The position numbers were made by a program, and so were the translations under genes. The notes below the pieces were generated by a model that made no database searches, was not told the DNA's origin, and worked only from the letters and a program-made list of their open reading frames with translations. A DNA stretch of 21,252 bases from CALXSC01 sp964493475 (GTDB lineage: Bacteria; Pseudomonadota; Alphaproteobacteria; Rickettsiales; UBA1997), in the NCBI GenBank assembly GCA_964493475.1, contig CAZBNS010000022.1, positions 1-21,252 of the forward strand, written 5' to 3'. This document shows, in pieces, positions 14,039-21,252 of the stretch. The first letter of the stretch is position 1. The number at the start of each line of letters is the position of its first letter.

Positions 14039-14701
14039 ATGGAAAATTTTGAAATTCTTAGTGATAATGCTTTATTTAAAGGAATAGCTAAGGCAGATAT
14101 TAAAAATGCATTAAAATGTTTAAACGCTAAAGTTGTCAGCTACAAAAAAAATACTAGTATTTATAATATTGGTGATGAAATTAAATTTATTGGCATTGTT
14201 TTAAAAGGCGGTGTATATATTATAAAATACGATTTCTTTGGCCATTCTAACATTATACAAAACATCGGCGTTGGCGGTTTATTTGCTGAGGCTTATGCCT
14301 ATCAAAAAGTGCCGTCTCTTGTAAATGTTTTAAGCAGTGAAGAAAGCGAAATACTTTTTGTTGATACTGGTAAAATACTGGAATTTTACCCTTCTTATTG
14401 TGAATTTCATCAAATATTAATTAAAAATCTGTTCCACATCATTACAGAAAAAAACTTAAATTTAATAGGAAAAATTGAATGCATTACTCCAAGAAGTATA
14501 AGAGAAAAAATTTTGACTTATTTATCTTTTGAAGCTCAAAAACATAAAAAATCTGAGTTTGACATTCAATTCAACAGACAAGAGCTGGCTGATTACTTGT
14601 TGGTTGATCGTAGCGCACTGTCTAATGAATTATCAAAAATGCAAAAAGAAGGGATAATAGAGTATAGAAAAAATCATTTCATTATAATAAAGTTTTTATA
14701 A
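14039..14701 (+). CDS. Crp/Fnr-family transcriptional regulator
   Basis: 220 aa. The N-terminal cyclic-nucleotide-binding-type beta-barrel (about 10-125) contains FIGIVLKGGVYIIKYD, but the cAMP-pocket motif is replaced by GLFAEAYAY. A dimerisation helix spans about 127-147, and a C-terminal winged helix (about 152-220) carries the helix-turn-helix FNRQELADYLLVDRSALSNELSKMQKEGI. The recognition helix RSALSNELSKM is of the type seen in anaerobe regulators next to hcp, not the E-x-x-SR type of FNR. Only three Cys are present (27, 121, 148), so an FNR-type 4-Cys cluster is absent. A haem or direct NO sensor is possible. ATG 14039 has no Shine-Dalgarno site. The gene diverges from cupin-hcp across a palindrome and ends just before repeat copy 2. 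Confidence 0.93.
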   Translation: MENFEILSDNALFKGIAKADIKNALKCLNAKVVSYKKNTSIYNIGDEIKFIGIVLKGGVYIIKYDFFGHSNIIQNIGVGGLFAEAYAYQKVPSLVNVLSSEESEILFVDTGKILEFYPSYCEFHQILIKNLFHIITEKNLNLIGKIECITPRSIREKILTYLSFEAQKHKKSEFDIQFNRQELADYLLVDRSALSNELSKMQKEGIIEYRKNHFIIIKFL

Positions 14702-15041
14702 TTTATAGCCCCCCTTTGTCAACTATCTTTACAAAGGGGAGCCACATCATAAAATATTTAATCTTAAAACAAATAACAAACAAGCTGCTTATGTTTTTGT
14801 CTAGATAAACCATGAGAAGTTAAAAAATAAATATTACAACCGTAAAAATACTTGAAAAATAATTTTTATATTTTAACTATATGGATATGATTGTGCTATA
14901 TAATAAATAAAATTTTATATTTATGTTTCGTCTAAAACTATATAACTTTAAGCTAAATAAGAAAAATTTGTAATATAAATATTGTTTTATTCTTTGTATA
15001 GTTCCAATTGTATTTGTTATTAACAACTTTGTGAATTTAAA
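14702..15041. other. Intergenic region before the GH130 genes
   Basis: This 340-bp stretch holds the second copy of the extragenic hairpin repeat directly after the regulator gene. The rest is plain AT-rich sequence. I see no ORF of substance, no RNA gene and no clear promoter for the GH130 operon. TATAGT at about 14997 has no convincing -35 partner. Confidence 0.5.
14708..14747. repeat. Extragenic hairpin repeat, copy 2
   Basis: A perfect 9-bp stem CCCCTTTGT (14711-14719) with ACAAAGGGG (14731-14739) encloses an 11-nt loop, followed by AGCCACAT. The right arm and following bases match copy 1 (ACAAAGGGGAGC) near 4202-4213 and copy 3 near 21117-21128. It begins a few bases after the regulator stop and may serve as its transcription end. 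Confidence 0.7.
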
Positions 15042-16451
15042 ATGAATAAAAAGAATATTGAAAAAAATAAAAATTCGAAAATAATTGAAGAAAAGAAAGT
15101 TGTTTATAATTTAGAATCTAGAGCGGGTTATTTTGATTCCAAGAAAATAACAGTTTTAGAGAGTTTTTCTATCAAAGATGGCATGTTGGTGTTTTATTGC
15201 ACTAAAACGCCATTTTGTTTAGGTGCGGCACTTTTTGATAAGAAGAATGCAAAATTATTATACAGAACTGCTAGTCCAATTTTTTCAAGCAAAACTCCAG
15301 TTGATCAAATTAAAATTAAATTAAATGAAGATGAAGTGGAATTTTATTTTGCCCAAAAAAATAAAAAACAAAAAGAAATATTTTCATTAGATTATGTTTT
15401 AGGAAAAGATGCAGATAATCTAAAAAATAAAAATAAGAAAGTTGTAAAATCTGTTATTAAAAAATCAGAATGTAATCCAATCATAAAGCCAAATCCAGAA
15501 CATGATTGGGAATCTTGTGGGACTTTTAATGCGGCTGTGCTGGATATTGATGATACCGTTCACATTTTATATAGAGCTGTTGGGGATAATGGCAGTTCTG
15601 TTATAGGATATGCAACAAGTAAGAATGGAGTAAACATTGATGAAAGATTGCCTTATCCAATATATCAACCTACTGGAGACTTTGAATTAAGAGTAGATAA
15701 TCTTGATGAACCAATATTCTCATATAACTCAGGTGGAACTTTTAGCTGCTGGGGCGGATGTGAAGATCCAAGAATTGCAAAAATAGATGATGTAATTTAT
15801 ATGATTTATACAGCTTTTAATGGTGTAAACCCACCTTGTGTGGCATTAACATCAATAGATGTTGCTGAGTTCTTGCAAAGACATTGGAAGATGTGGAAAA
15901 AACCGGTTTTAGTTTCTCCTAAAAACCAAATGAATAAAAATTGGGTAATTTTTCCAGAAAAAATAAATGGTAAATATGCAATTTTGCATAGTATTACGCC
16001 AAGCATTCAAATTGAATATTTAGATAATTTAGATTTTAAGAAAAATCCGAATATTAAAAGTACTTATATTCCCGTGAAGAAGAAAAATGTTTGGGATAGC
16101 GTAATTAGGGGTATTGGACCTACACCGATAAAAATAAATGAAGGCTGGCTTGTGTTCTACCACGCAATAAGTGAAAAAGAGCCAAGCAAATATAAAATTG
16201 GGGCTATGATTCTTGACCATAAAGACCCAACAAAAATTTTGTATAAATCAAGTTTTCCAATAATAGAACCTGATAAAATTTATGAAAATGAAGGATATAA
16301 AAAAGGAATCGTTTATGCATGTGGCGCAATTATAAAGGATGATAATATTATTCTTTACTATGGTGGAGCCGATACTGTAGTCTGTGCTGCCGGCTGTAAT
16401 TTAAAAAAATTTATTAAACAAATAAAACAAAATAATGATAAAATTCAATAG
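15042..16451 (+). CDS. GH130-family glycoside phosphorylase/hydrolase with extra N-terminal half-domain
   Basis: 469-aa protein with no signal peptide. Residues about 144-460 form a five-bladed GH130 beta-propeller: SCGTFNAAV, HILYRAVG, WGGCEDPRIAK (general-acid Asp242), WVIFPEKINGKYAILH, GWLVFYHAIS (His374), then ACGAI and LYYGGADTVVCAAG. Characterised GH130 enzymes phosphorolyse or hydrolyse beta-mannosides. Residues about 38-120 echo the C-terminal half of the same fold: IKDGMLVFYC and GAALFDKKNAKLLYRT resemble INEGWLVFYH and GAMILDHKDPTKILYK. The protein therefore carries a partial second unit lacking the catalytic loop. The last 17 bases overlap the next gene in another frame, implying coupled translation. 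ATG 15042 has no clear ribosome site. The substrate is unknown. Confidence 0.88.
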   Translation: MNKKNIEKNKNSKIIEEKKVVYNLESRAGYFDSKKITVLESFSIKDGMLVFYCTKTPFCLGAALFDKKNAKLLYRTASPIFSSKTPVDQIKIKLNEDEVEFYFAQKNKKQKEIFSLDYVLGKDADNLKNKNKKVVKSVIKKSECNPIIKPNPEHDWESCGTFNAAVLDIDDTVHILYRAVGDNGSSVIGYATSKNGVNIDERLPYPIYQPTGDFELRVDNLDEPIFSYNSGGTFSCWGGCEDPRIAKIDDVIYMIYTAFNGVNPPCVALTSIDVAEFLQRHWKMWKKPVLVSPKNQMNKNWVIFPEKINGKYAILHSITPSIQIEYLDNLDFKKNPNIKSTYIPVKKKNVWDSVIRGIGPTPIKINEGWLVFYHAISEKEPSKYKIGAMILDHKDPTKILYKSSFPIIEPDKIYENEGYKKGIVYACGAIIKDDNIILYYGGADTVVCAAGCNLKKFIKQIKQNNDKIQ

Positions 16452-18372
16452 ATCAGAAAAAAATCCAATTCTAAAACCTAATAAAAAAAATAATTGGGAG
16501 GCAAAAGCTGCATTTAATCCAAGTGTAGTTTTTGATAGTGGCAAATATCATTTGCTTTATAGAGCGCTTTCTAATCCGCAAAAGAGGCAAGGATTTAATG
16601 TTGAAATATCATCAATTGGTTATGCCGAAGGCAATAGCTATGATGATTTTACAAATTGCTGTAAATTAATTGAGCCAGAATTTTACTGGGAGGCTTTTGG
16701 GTGTGAAGATCCACGAATGACTAAACTTGATGACAAATATTATATATTTTATACGGCTCTTTCTGTTTATCCATTTTCAGCAGAAGGCATAAAAATTGGT
16801 ATGGCAACAACAAAAGATTTCAAAAAAATTGAGCAAAAGAATTTAATTACTCCCTTTAACTCAAAAGCAATGTCTTTATTTCCAGAAAAAATCAATGGAA
16901 AATTCGCCGCTATACTCACAGTTGACACCGACAATCCACCTGCAAAAATAGCTTTAGCATTCTTTGAAAAGGAATCTGATATGTGGAATCAAAACATGTG
17001 GGAAGAATGGTATTCAAATCTAACCTCAAATACCATTCCATTATTAAGAAGCAGAAACGACCATTTAGAAGTCGGAGCACAACCAATTAAGACTGAAAAG
17101 GGATGGCTTATAATTTATGCTTATATACAAAATTATTTTTCTGCAAATAAAATTTTTGGTATAGAGGCTATATTGCTAGACTTAAAAAATCCGCTTAAAA
17201 TTGTTGGAAGAACTAAAGAACCATTGCTGGTTCCAGAAAAAGAATATGAAATTGCCGGAAATATTTCAAATATTGTTTTTCCTTCAGGCGCTATTGTAGA
17301 TGGAGAAAATTTATTGATATACTATGGGGCGACTGATACAACTTCTTGCGTTGCAAGTTGCAAACTAGATGAGTTGTTGAAAGAAATGGCTTTGCCAGAA
17401 GAAAAAGGAGAATTATTCATCGAAAGCAAGAACTTAAAAGATGGATTTAAACGATATATTAATAACCCGATAATTAAACCGATATTTGAATCTCCATGGG
17501 AAGAGAGATCCACATTTAATCCGGCTGCTATTTATCTAGATGGAAAAGTTCATATTCTTTACAGAGCAATGTCATATAGAAATAAATCAGTTATAGGGTA
17601 CGCATCTAGTAAAGACGGAATTCATATAGATGAAAGATTGCCTGAGCCAATATATGTTGCTAGAAAAATATTTGAAAAAAGAATAGCCCCAGATTTATGG
17701 TGCGGTTGCGAAGATGCTAGATTAACACGTATCGAAGATACTATATACATGACCTATACAGCATTTAACGGAAGAATACCTAGAGTTGCGCTTTCCACTA
17801 TTTCTGTTTTTGATTTTATATATAAAAAATGGAACTGGAGCGAACCACAGGCAATTTCTTCACCAGGATTTGATGATAAAAACGCATGCCTACTTCCTAA
17901 AAAAATAAATGGAAAATTCGTAATTTTCCACAGGCCAGAAAATTACATTAGTTTAAATTTTGTAGAAGACTTGAATACCCTGCAGGATACTTGGCTAGAC
18001 AGATCTTCCGCATTAATAAGACCTAGACCAGACAAATGGGACAATAAAAAAATTGGAATTTCAGCACCACCTATTGAATTAAAAGAAGGATGGCTACTTC
18101 TATATCATGGAGTTTCAGCACCTAAAAATATATACAAAGTTGGAGCTATTTTACTAGACTTAAAAGATCCAACAAAGGTTTTAGGCAGAACCAACATTCC
18201 ATTAATGGAACCAGAAATGGACTATGAATTATACGGTGATGTTCCAAATGTAGTATTCCCTTGCGGCGCCGTTATGATAAAAGATGAAATATTTTTATAT
18301 TATGGCGGAGGTGATATGGTAGTTGGAGTAGCAAAAATTCAGGTAAAGGATATTTTGAAACAATTGGAGTAG
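16435..18372 (+). CDS. Tandem double-domain GH130 protein
   Basis: 645-aa cytoplasmic protein made of two complete GH130 propellers. Domain 1 (about 1-318) has NPILKPNKKNNWE, HLLYRALS and FGCEDPRMTK (Asp92). Where the family has an FHR segment it reads AAILTVDTDNP, and the Y-H-G segment is YAY (Ala229). Domain 2 (about 342-645) has NPIIKPIFESPWE, HILYRAMS, GCEDARLTR (Asp427, with Ala for the usual Pro), INGKFVIFHRPEN (His499, Arg500), GWLLLYHGVS (His558), VVFPCGAV and LYYGGGDMVVGVA. Domain 2 thus looks fully equipped for a phosphorylase, while domain 1 lacks residues linked to phosphate binding. A linker (about 319-341) joins them. The start overlaps the previous gene by 17 bases. The pair is probably an enzyme complex for beta-mannoside or related glycan turnover. 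Full-length double-domain architecture is unusual in characterised members. Confidence 0.88.
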   Translation: MIKFNRSEKNPILKPNKKNNWEAKAAFNPSVVFDSGKYHLLYRALSNPQKRQGFNVEISSIGYAEGNSYDDFTNCCKLIEPEFYWEAFGCEDPRMTKLDDKYYIFYTALSVYPFSAEGIKIGMATTKDFKKIEQKNLITPFNSKAMSLFPEKINGKFAAILTVDTDNPPAKIALAFFEKESDMWNQNMWEEWYSNLTSNTIPLLRSRNDHLEVGAQPIKTEKGWLIIYAYIQNYFSANKIFGIEAILLDLKNPLKIVGRTKEPLLVPEKEYEIAGNISNIVFPSGAIVDGENLLIYYGATDTTSCVASCKLDELLKEMALPEEKGELFIESKNLKDGFKRYINNPIIKPIFESPWEERSTFNPAAIYLDGKVHILYRAMSYRNKSVIGYASSKDGIHIDERLPEPIYVARKIFEKRIAPDLWCGCEDARLTRIEDTIYMTYTAFNGRIPRVALSTISVFDFIYKKWNWSEPQAISSPGFDDKNACLLPKKINGKFVIFHRPENYISLNFVEDLNTLQDTWLDRSSALIRPRPDKWDNKKIGISAPPIELKEGWLLLYHGVSAPKNIYKVGAILLDLKDPTKVLGRTNIPLMEPEMDYELYGDVPNVVFPCGAVMIKDEIFLYYGGGDMVVGVAKIQVKDILKQLE

Positions 18373-18538
18373 TTGTATATTCAATCACCCCAGCCTTGTC
18401 ATTACCAGACTAGACTTACCATTCAACAACTCAATAATTTTTTTAAACTCATTTCATTTGTTAAGGAAATGCGGCTACAAAATGACGTGGGTTTAGATTG
18501 AATTAAAATGAAGAAGTTTATAATTACCAAAAACAAGC

Positions 18539-18566
18539 TTGATTATTATTTTAAAACCCATATAAA
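18539..18566 (+). promoter_or_regulatory. Putative ftsK promoter
   Basis: TTGATT (18539-18544), a 16-bp spacer and TATAAA (18561-18566) make a fair sigma-70-type promoter. The predicted start is near 18573, only about 8 bases before the ftsK ATG, which has no Shine-Dalgarno site. This points to a near-leaderless mRNA. Confidence 0.45.
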
Positions 18567-18580
18567 TTTTAGTATATTTT

Positions 18581-21016
18581 ATGAATATTTTTATGAAATT
18601 TAGGAATAAAAAATTAGATTTTTTTGCGAAAATACAAAATTACTTGTGGGGAACTTTTTGGATTATATTTTCGCTGATTATATTTTTATCAGTATTTTCT
18701 TATAACGAAAAGGATATTTCTTTTAACAGTGTGTCAACAATGCCGGAAACGCATAATATATTGGGAAAGTTTGGATCTTATTTTTCCGATATTTTGCTGC
18801 AAATTTTTGGATTTTCATCAATTTTGTTTGCTGCGAGTTTTTTAATATTTGGAATAAAAATTCTTCTAAGTAAAACAATTTACAGTAAATGGCAAAAAAT
18901 TATTGCATTTATTGGGCTTTTTATAAGTTTAACTATAGCTTCAAATATTATTTTTACTAATAATGCTTGCGGTCTAAAAATCTGTAATGGAATACTCGGC
19001 AATATTATTATTGACACTTTATATTATATTCCACAGTTTTTATTACTTTTGTTTTGTTTTTTGCTTTTTTTTGTTTCAATCTCGTTCTTTTGGGATATAA
19101 AAAAGAATTGGTGGTTGGTAAAATCGGCTAGATTGTATAATTTTTTGAAATCTAGCACAAAAAATATATTACGGCTTTTTACATTTATATTGAAATTGCT
19201 TACAACAAAGAAATTTAGGGAAAAATTAGCAAGATTTTTTACAAAAATATTTAATAAGAAGAAAAGCGGTTTTGTTTTAATTGATGATGAAGATGAATTA
19301 AAAGCAGAAGAACCAAAACAAGAAAATATAAAAGAAGAAAAAGCCAAGAAAACAAGTTTATTGAAAACACTATTTAAGAAAAAAGAAAAATTATTGCCAG
19401 AAATAAAGCCAGAGAATATTTCTAAAGTATTGTCTAAAAAAGAAAAAATAACAATTAAAACTATTAGCGAATATACTTTACCAAATGCAAGTTTATTAAG
19501 AAAAAATGATAGCAGAAATAAAATATCAATTTCAAAAAATGAGCTTTTATCACAATCCGCAAGACTTCTTGACGTGTTGAAAGATTTTGGCATAAAAGGT
19601 AATGTACTTGATGTAAAAGCTGGTCCAATAATTACCTTGCATGAGTTTGAGCCAAGTGCTGGAACAAAATCCTCCAGAGTTATAGGACTTGCAGATGATA
19701 TAGCTAGATCAATGTCTGCAACATCGGCAAGAATTTCTGTAATTCCCGGTAGAAATGCGATGGGTATTGAATTGCCTAATAAACAAAGGGAAATGATTTA
19801 CATAAGGGATTTAATTGAAAGCAATGAATATGAAAATAGCAAATATCCTTTGCCTATGATTATTGGTAGTAATATCTCTGGCGATGCTGTTATTGCGGAC
19901 TTATCAAAAATGCCACATTTGCTTGTTGCCGGAACAACAGGTTCTGGAAAATCAGTAGCAATTAATACCATGATTACTTCATTACTTTTTAAGATGACTC
20001 CAGAGCAATGCAAATTCATAATGATAGACCCAAAAATGCTTGAGTTATCAGTTTATGAGGGAATACCACACCTTTTAACTCCTGTTGTTACGGAACCTAT
20101 TAAAGCTATCACAGCATTAAAATGGGTATGCAGAGAAATGGAAGACAGATACAGAATTATGGCAAGTCTTGGTGTAAGAAATATTGCTGGCTACAATGAA
20201 AAATTAAATAGCGCAATCAAAGAAGGAAATAAACTCACACGAAAAGTGCAAATTGGTTTTGACAACGAAACAGACGAGCCAATTTATGAAAATAGAGAAA
20301 TAGAAGAAAAAGAAATGCCATATATTGTTGTAATCGTTGATGAAATGGCTGATTTAATGATTACCGCAGGAAAAGACATTGAAGCTTCAATTCAAAGAAT
20401 TGCACAAAAAGCAAGAGCTGCAGGAATACATTTAATAATGGCTACTCAAAGACCATCCGTAGATGTAATTACCGGCGTTATTAAGGCCAATTTCCCAACA
20501 AGAATGTCATTCCAAGTTGTTTCAAAAATTGACAGCAGAACAATTTTAGGAGAACAAGGAGCCGAACAATTACTAGGCATGGGAGATATGTTATTCATGT
20601 CCGGCGGAGGAAAAATTATCAGAGCGCATGGGCCTTTTGTTTCTGATGATGAAGTTGAAAATATTGTCAATTATATAAAATCACAGGGAATTAAACCTAA
20701 TTATGTTGACGAAGTATTAAAAAATAATGATGAATTTACTAGCAACGAGACTTCCGATAGTGGAAATAATTCTGACGCATCTGGCAATCCAGATTTATTT
20801 GGCGTTGATAATGATAGAGATTTTTACCAACAAGCTTTAAATATAGTTAAAAAAGAAAGAAAGTGCAGTATTAGCTATATACAGCGAAGCTTAAGAATTG
20901 GCTATAATAAAGCGGCCAATATAGTAGAAGAAATGGAAAAAAATGGTGTCTTAAGCAGTCCAAATAATGTAGGCAAAAGAGAAATTTTAATTCCTGATGA
21001 TAAAGATAAAAAATAA
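18581..21016 (+). CDS. ftsK: DNA translocase FtsK
   Basis: 811-aa septal DNA pump that moves chromosome termini away from the division site and activates XerCD recombination at dif. Four membrane helices lie at about 21-42, 68-93, 105-126 and 150-172. A Lys/Glu-rich linker follows (about 175-290). The alpha and beta motor regions have Walker A GTTGSGKSVA (451-460) and Walker B IVVIVDEMAD (Asp587, Glu588). ATQRPSVDVITGVIKANFPT and GAEQLLGMGDMLFM follow. After a Ser/Asn-rich spacer the gamma winged helix (about 747-811: DFYQQALNIVKKERKCSISY, NKAANIVEEMEKNGV) would read polarity sequences such as KOPS. All domains are present and the length suits alphaproteobacteria. An alternative ATG at 18593 would shorten it by four residues. 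Confidence 0.97.
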   Translation: MNIFMKFRNKKLDFFAKIQNYLWGTFWIIFSLIIFLSVFSYNEKDISFNSVSTMPETHNILGKFGSYFSDILLQIFGFSSILFAASFLIFGIKILLSKTIYSKWQKIIAFIGLFISLTIASNIIFTNNACGLKICNGILGNIIIDTLYYIPQFLLLLFCFLLFFVSISFFWDIKKNWWLVKSARLYNFLKSSTKNILRLFTFILKLLTTKKFREKLARFFTKIFNKKKSGFVLIDDEDELKAEEPKQENIKEEKAKKTSLLKTLFKKKEKLLPEIKPENISKVLSKKEKITIKTISEYTLPNASLLRKNDSRNKISISKNELLSQSARLLDVLKDFGIKGNVLDVKAGPIITLHEFEPSAGTKSSRVIGLADDIARSMSATSARISVIPGRNAMGIELPNKQREMIYIRDLIESNEYENSKYPLPMIIGSNISGDAVIADLSKMPHLLVAGTTGSGKSVAINTMITSLLFKMTPEQCKFIMIDPKMLELSVYEGIPHLLTPVVTEPIKAITALKWVCREMEDRYRIMASLGVRNIAGYNEKLNSAIKEGNKLTRKVQIGFDNETDEPIYENREIEEKEMPYIVVIVDEMADLMITAGKDIEASIQRIAQKARAAGIHLIMATQRPSVDVITGVIKANFPTRMSFQVVSKIDSRTILGEQGAEQLLGMGDMLFMSGGGKIIRAHGPFVSDDEVENIVNYIKSQGIKPNYVDEVLKNNDEFTSNETSDSGNNSDASGNPDLFGVDNDRDFYQQALNIVKKERKCSISYIQRSLRIGYNKAANIVEEMEKNGVLSSPNNVGKREILIPDDKDKK

Positions 21017-21092
21017 ACGGAACGGCTAAATCTTAATAGATTTGATTTTAATAGTTTTGATGTTCGTAAGATTATTGCAACCAACTTGTTAT

Positions 21093-21128
21093 AACTCCCC
21101 TTCCTCAACGGACTTTACAAAGGGGAGC
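21093..21128. repeat. Extragenic hairpin repeat, copy 3
   Basis: CTCCCCTT (21095-21102) pairs perfectly with AAGGGGAG (21120-21127) over a 17-nt loop. The segment ACAAAGGGGAGC matches copies 1 and 2. It lies about 80 bases after the ftsK stop and 15 bases from the end of the minus-strand gene at 21143, so it sits between two converging genes where it could act as a two-way terminator. Confidence 0.65.
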
Positions 21129-21142
21129 TATTTATTACTTTA

Positions 21143-21252
21143 TCAATCTTTCTTTACAACACTTTCCAATAAATTCTCTACTCTCTCAACCATACATTCA
21201 TTAGTTCTTTTTCCTTCGTGAGTTCTTTCTATATATCTTAATAATCTTCTCA
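21143..21252 (-). CDS. C-terminal end of an unidentified protein (partial)
   Basis: A minus-strand frame is open from the window edge to TGA at 21145-21143, giving 35 C-terminal residues that start RRLLRYIERTHEGKRTNECM and end in LESVVKKD. It is charged and helical. The frame converges on ftsK across repeat copy 3. I cannot assign a family from this fragment. The start lies outside the window. Confidence 0.5.
   Translation of the reverse strand, partial: RRLLRYIERTHEGKRTNECMVERVENLLESVVKKD

Noticed and set aside
18460..18512. Ten-codon ORF after AAGGAA, and similarity of 18471-18489 to bases 1-18
   Set aside because: Too short to be a gene. The resemblance (CGGCTACAAAATGAC and CAGCTACGGAATGAC) may be a decayed dispersed repeat, but two partial copies are not enough to call one.
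19024..19593. 189-codon minus-strand ORF inside ftsK
   Set aside because: Antisense shadow of the Lys/Glu-rich ftsK linker. ftsK has all its family motifs in the sense frame.
1..21252. CRISPR array, insertion sequence, toxin-antitoxin or phage genes
   Set aside because: No regularly spaced direct repeats, transposase, integrase, phage structural gene or small gene pair was seen on either strand.

Overview
The window is an AT-rich bacterial chromosome segment. Its conserved genes (yidC, a class I gap, an ialB-family gene, dnaA, rnhB, an alphaproteobacterial-style bamE/omlA lipoprotein and ftsK) point to an alphaproteobacterium. The strong A+T bias, mixed backbone gene order and anaerobe-type genes (hcp, GH130) suggest a host-associated or anaerobic-niche lineage such as a Rickettsiales/Holosporales-like or gut-type alphaproteobacterium. 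That placement is inference from gene content, not phylogeny.

Layout. 1-3044, minus strand: a hairpin repeat cluster, an unrecognised charged protein and the membrane insertase YidC. 3323-4069, plus strand: an ABHD10-like alpha/beta hydrolase, followed by a structured extragenic repeat. 4311-9146, minus strand: a terminator, gap, an exported IalB-family protein, dnaA with a 396-bp non-coding upstream region, rnhB, and an exported intradiol-dioxygenase-like protein one base upstream of rnhB. 9147-9410 is a divergent promoter region with an 11-bp inverted repeat. 9411-11160, plus strand: a GspF/PilC-type inner-membrane protein, a BamE-type lipoprotein and tRNA-Ser(CGA).

From the tRNA to ftsK (11161-18580) the content is accessory. 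It holds a small HD-like metal-binding protein, a 32-codon remnant of a HAD phosphatase, and a divergent nitrosative-stress-type module: cupin plus hybrid cluster protein on minus, a Crp/Fnr regulator on plus, and a perfect 16-bp palindrome between them. It also holds two overlapping GH130 glycoside phosphorylase/hydrolase genes. The second of these encodes two full GH130 domains. The first encodes one full domain preceded by what looks like the C-terminal half of another. ftsK (18581-21016) returns to core genome. The last 110 bases hold the C-terminal end of an unidentified minus-strand gene.

How genes work together. Hcp with its cupin and Crp/Fnr neighbour forms a plausible NO/hydroxylamine defence unit. 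The GH130 pair is probably co-translated and acts on beta-mannosides or a related glycan. BamE and YidC serve outer- and inner-membrane protein assembly, and DnaA, RNase HII and FtsK serve chromosome replication and segregation. The most interesting items are the GH130 multi-domain pair, the palindrome in the hcp module, the altered DNA-recognition signature of DnaA, the open leader frame just before dnaA, the dioxygenase-like protein lacking two expected iron ligands, and a dispersed CCCCTTTGT/ACAAAGGGG-type hairpin family with three copies.
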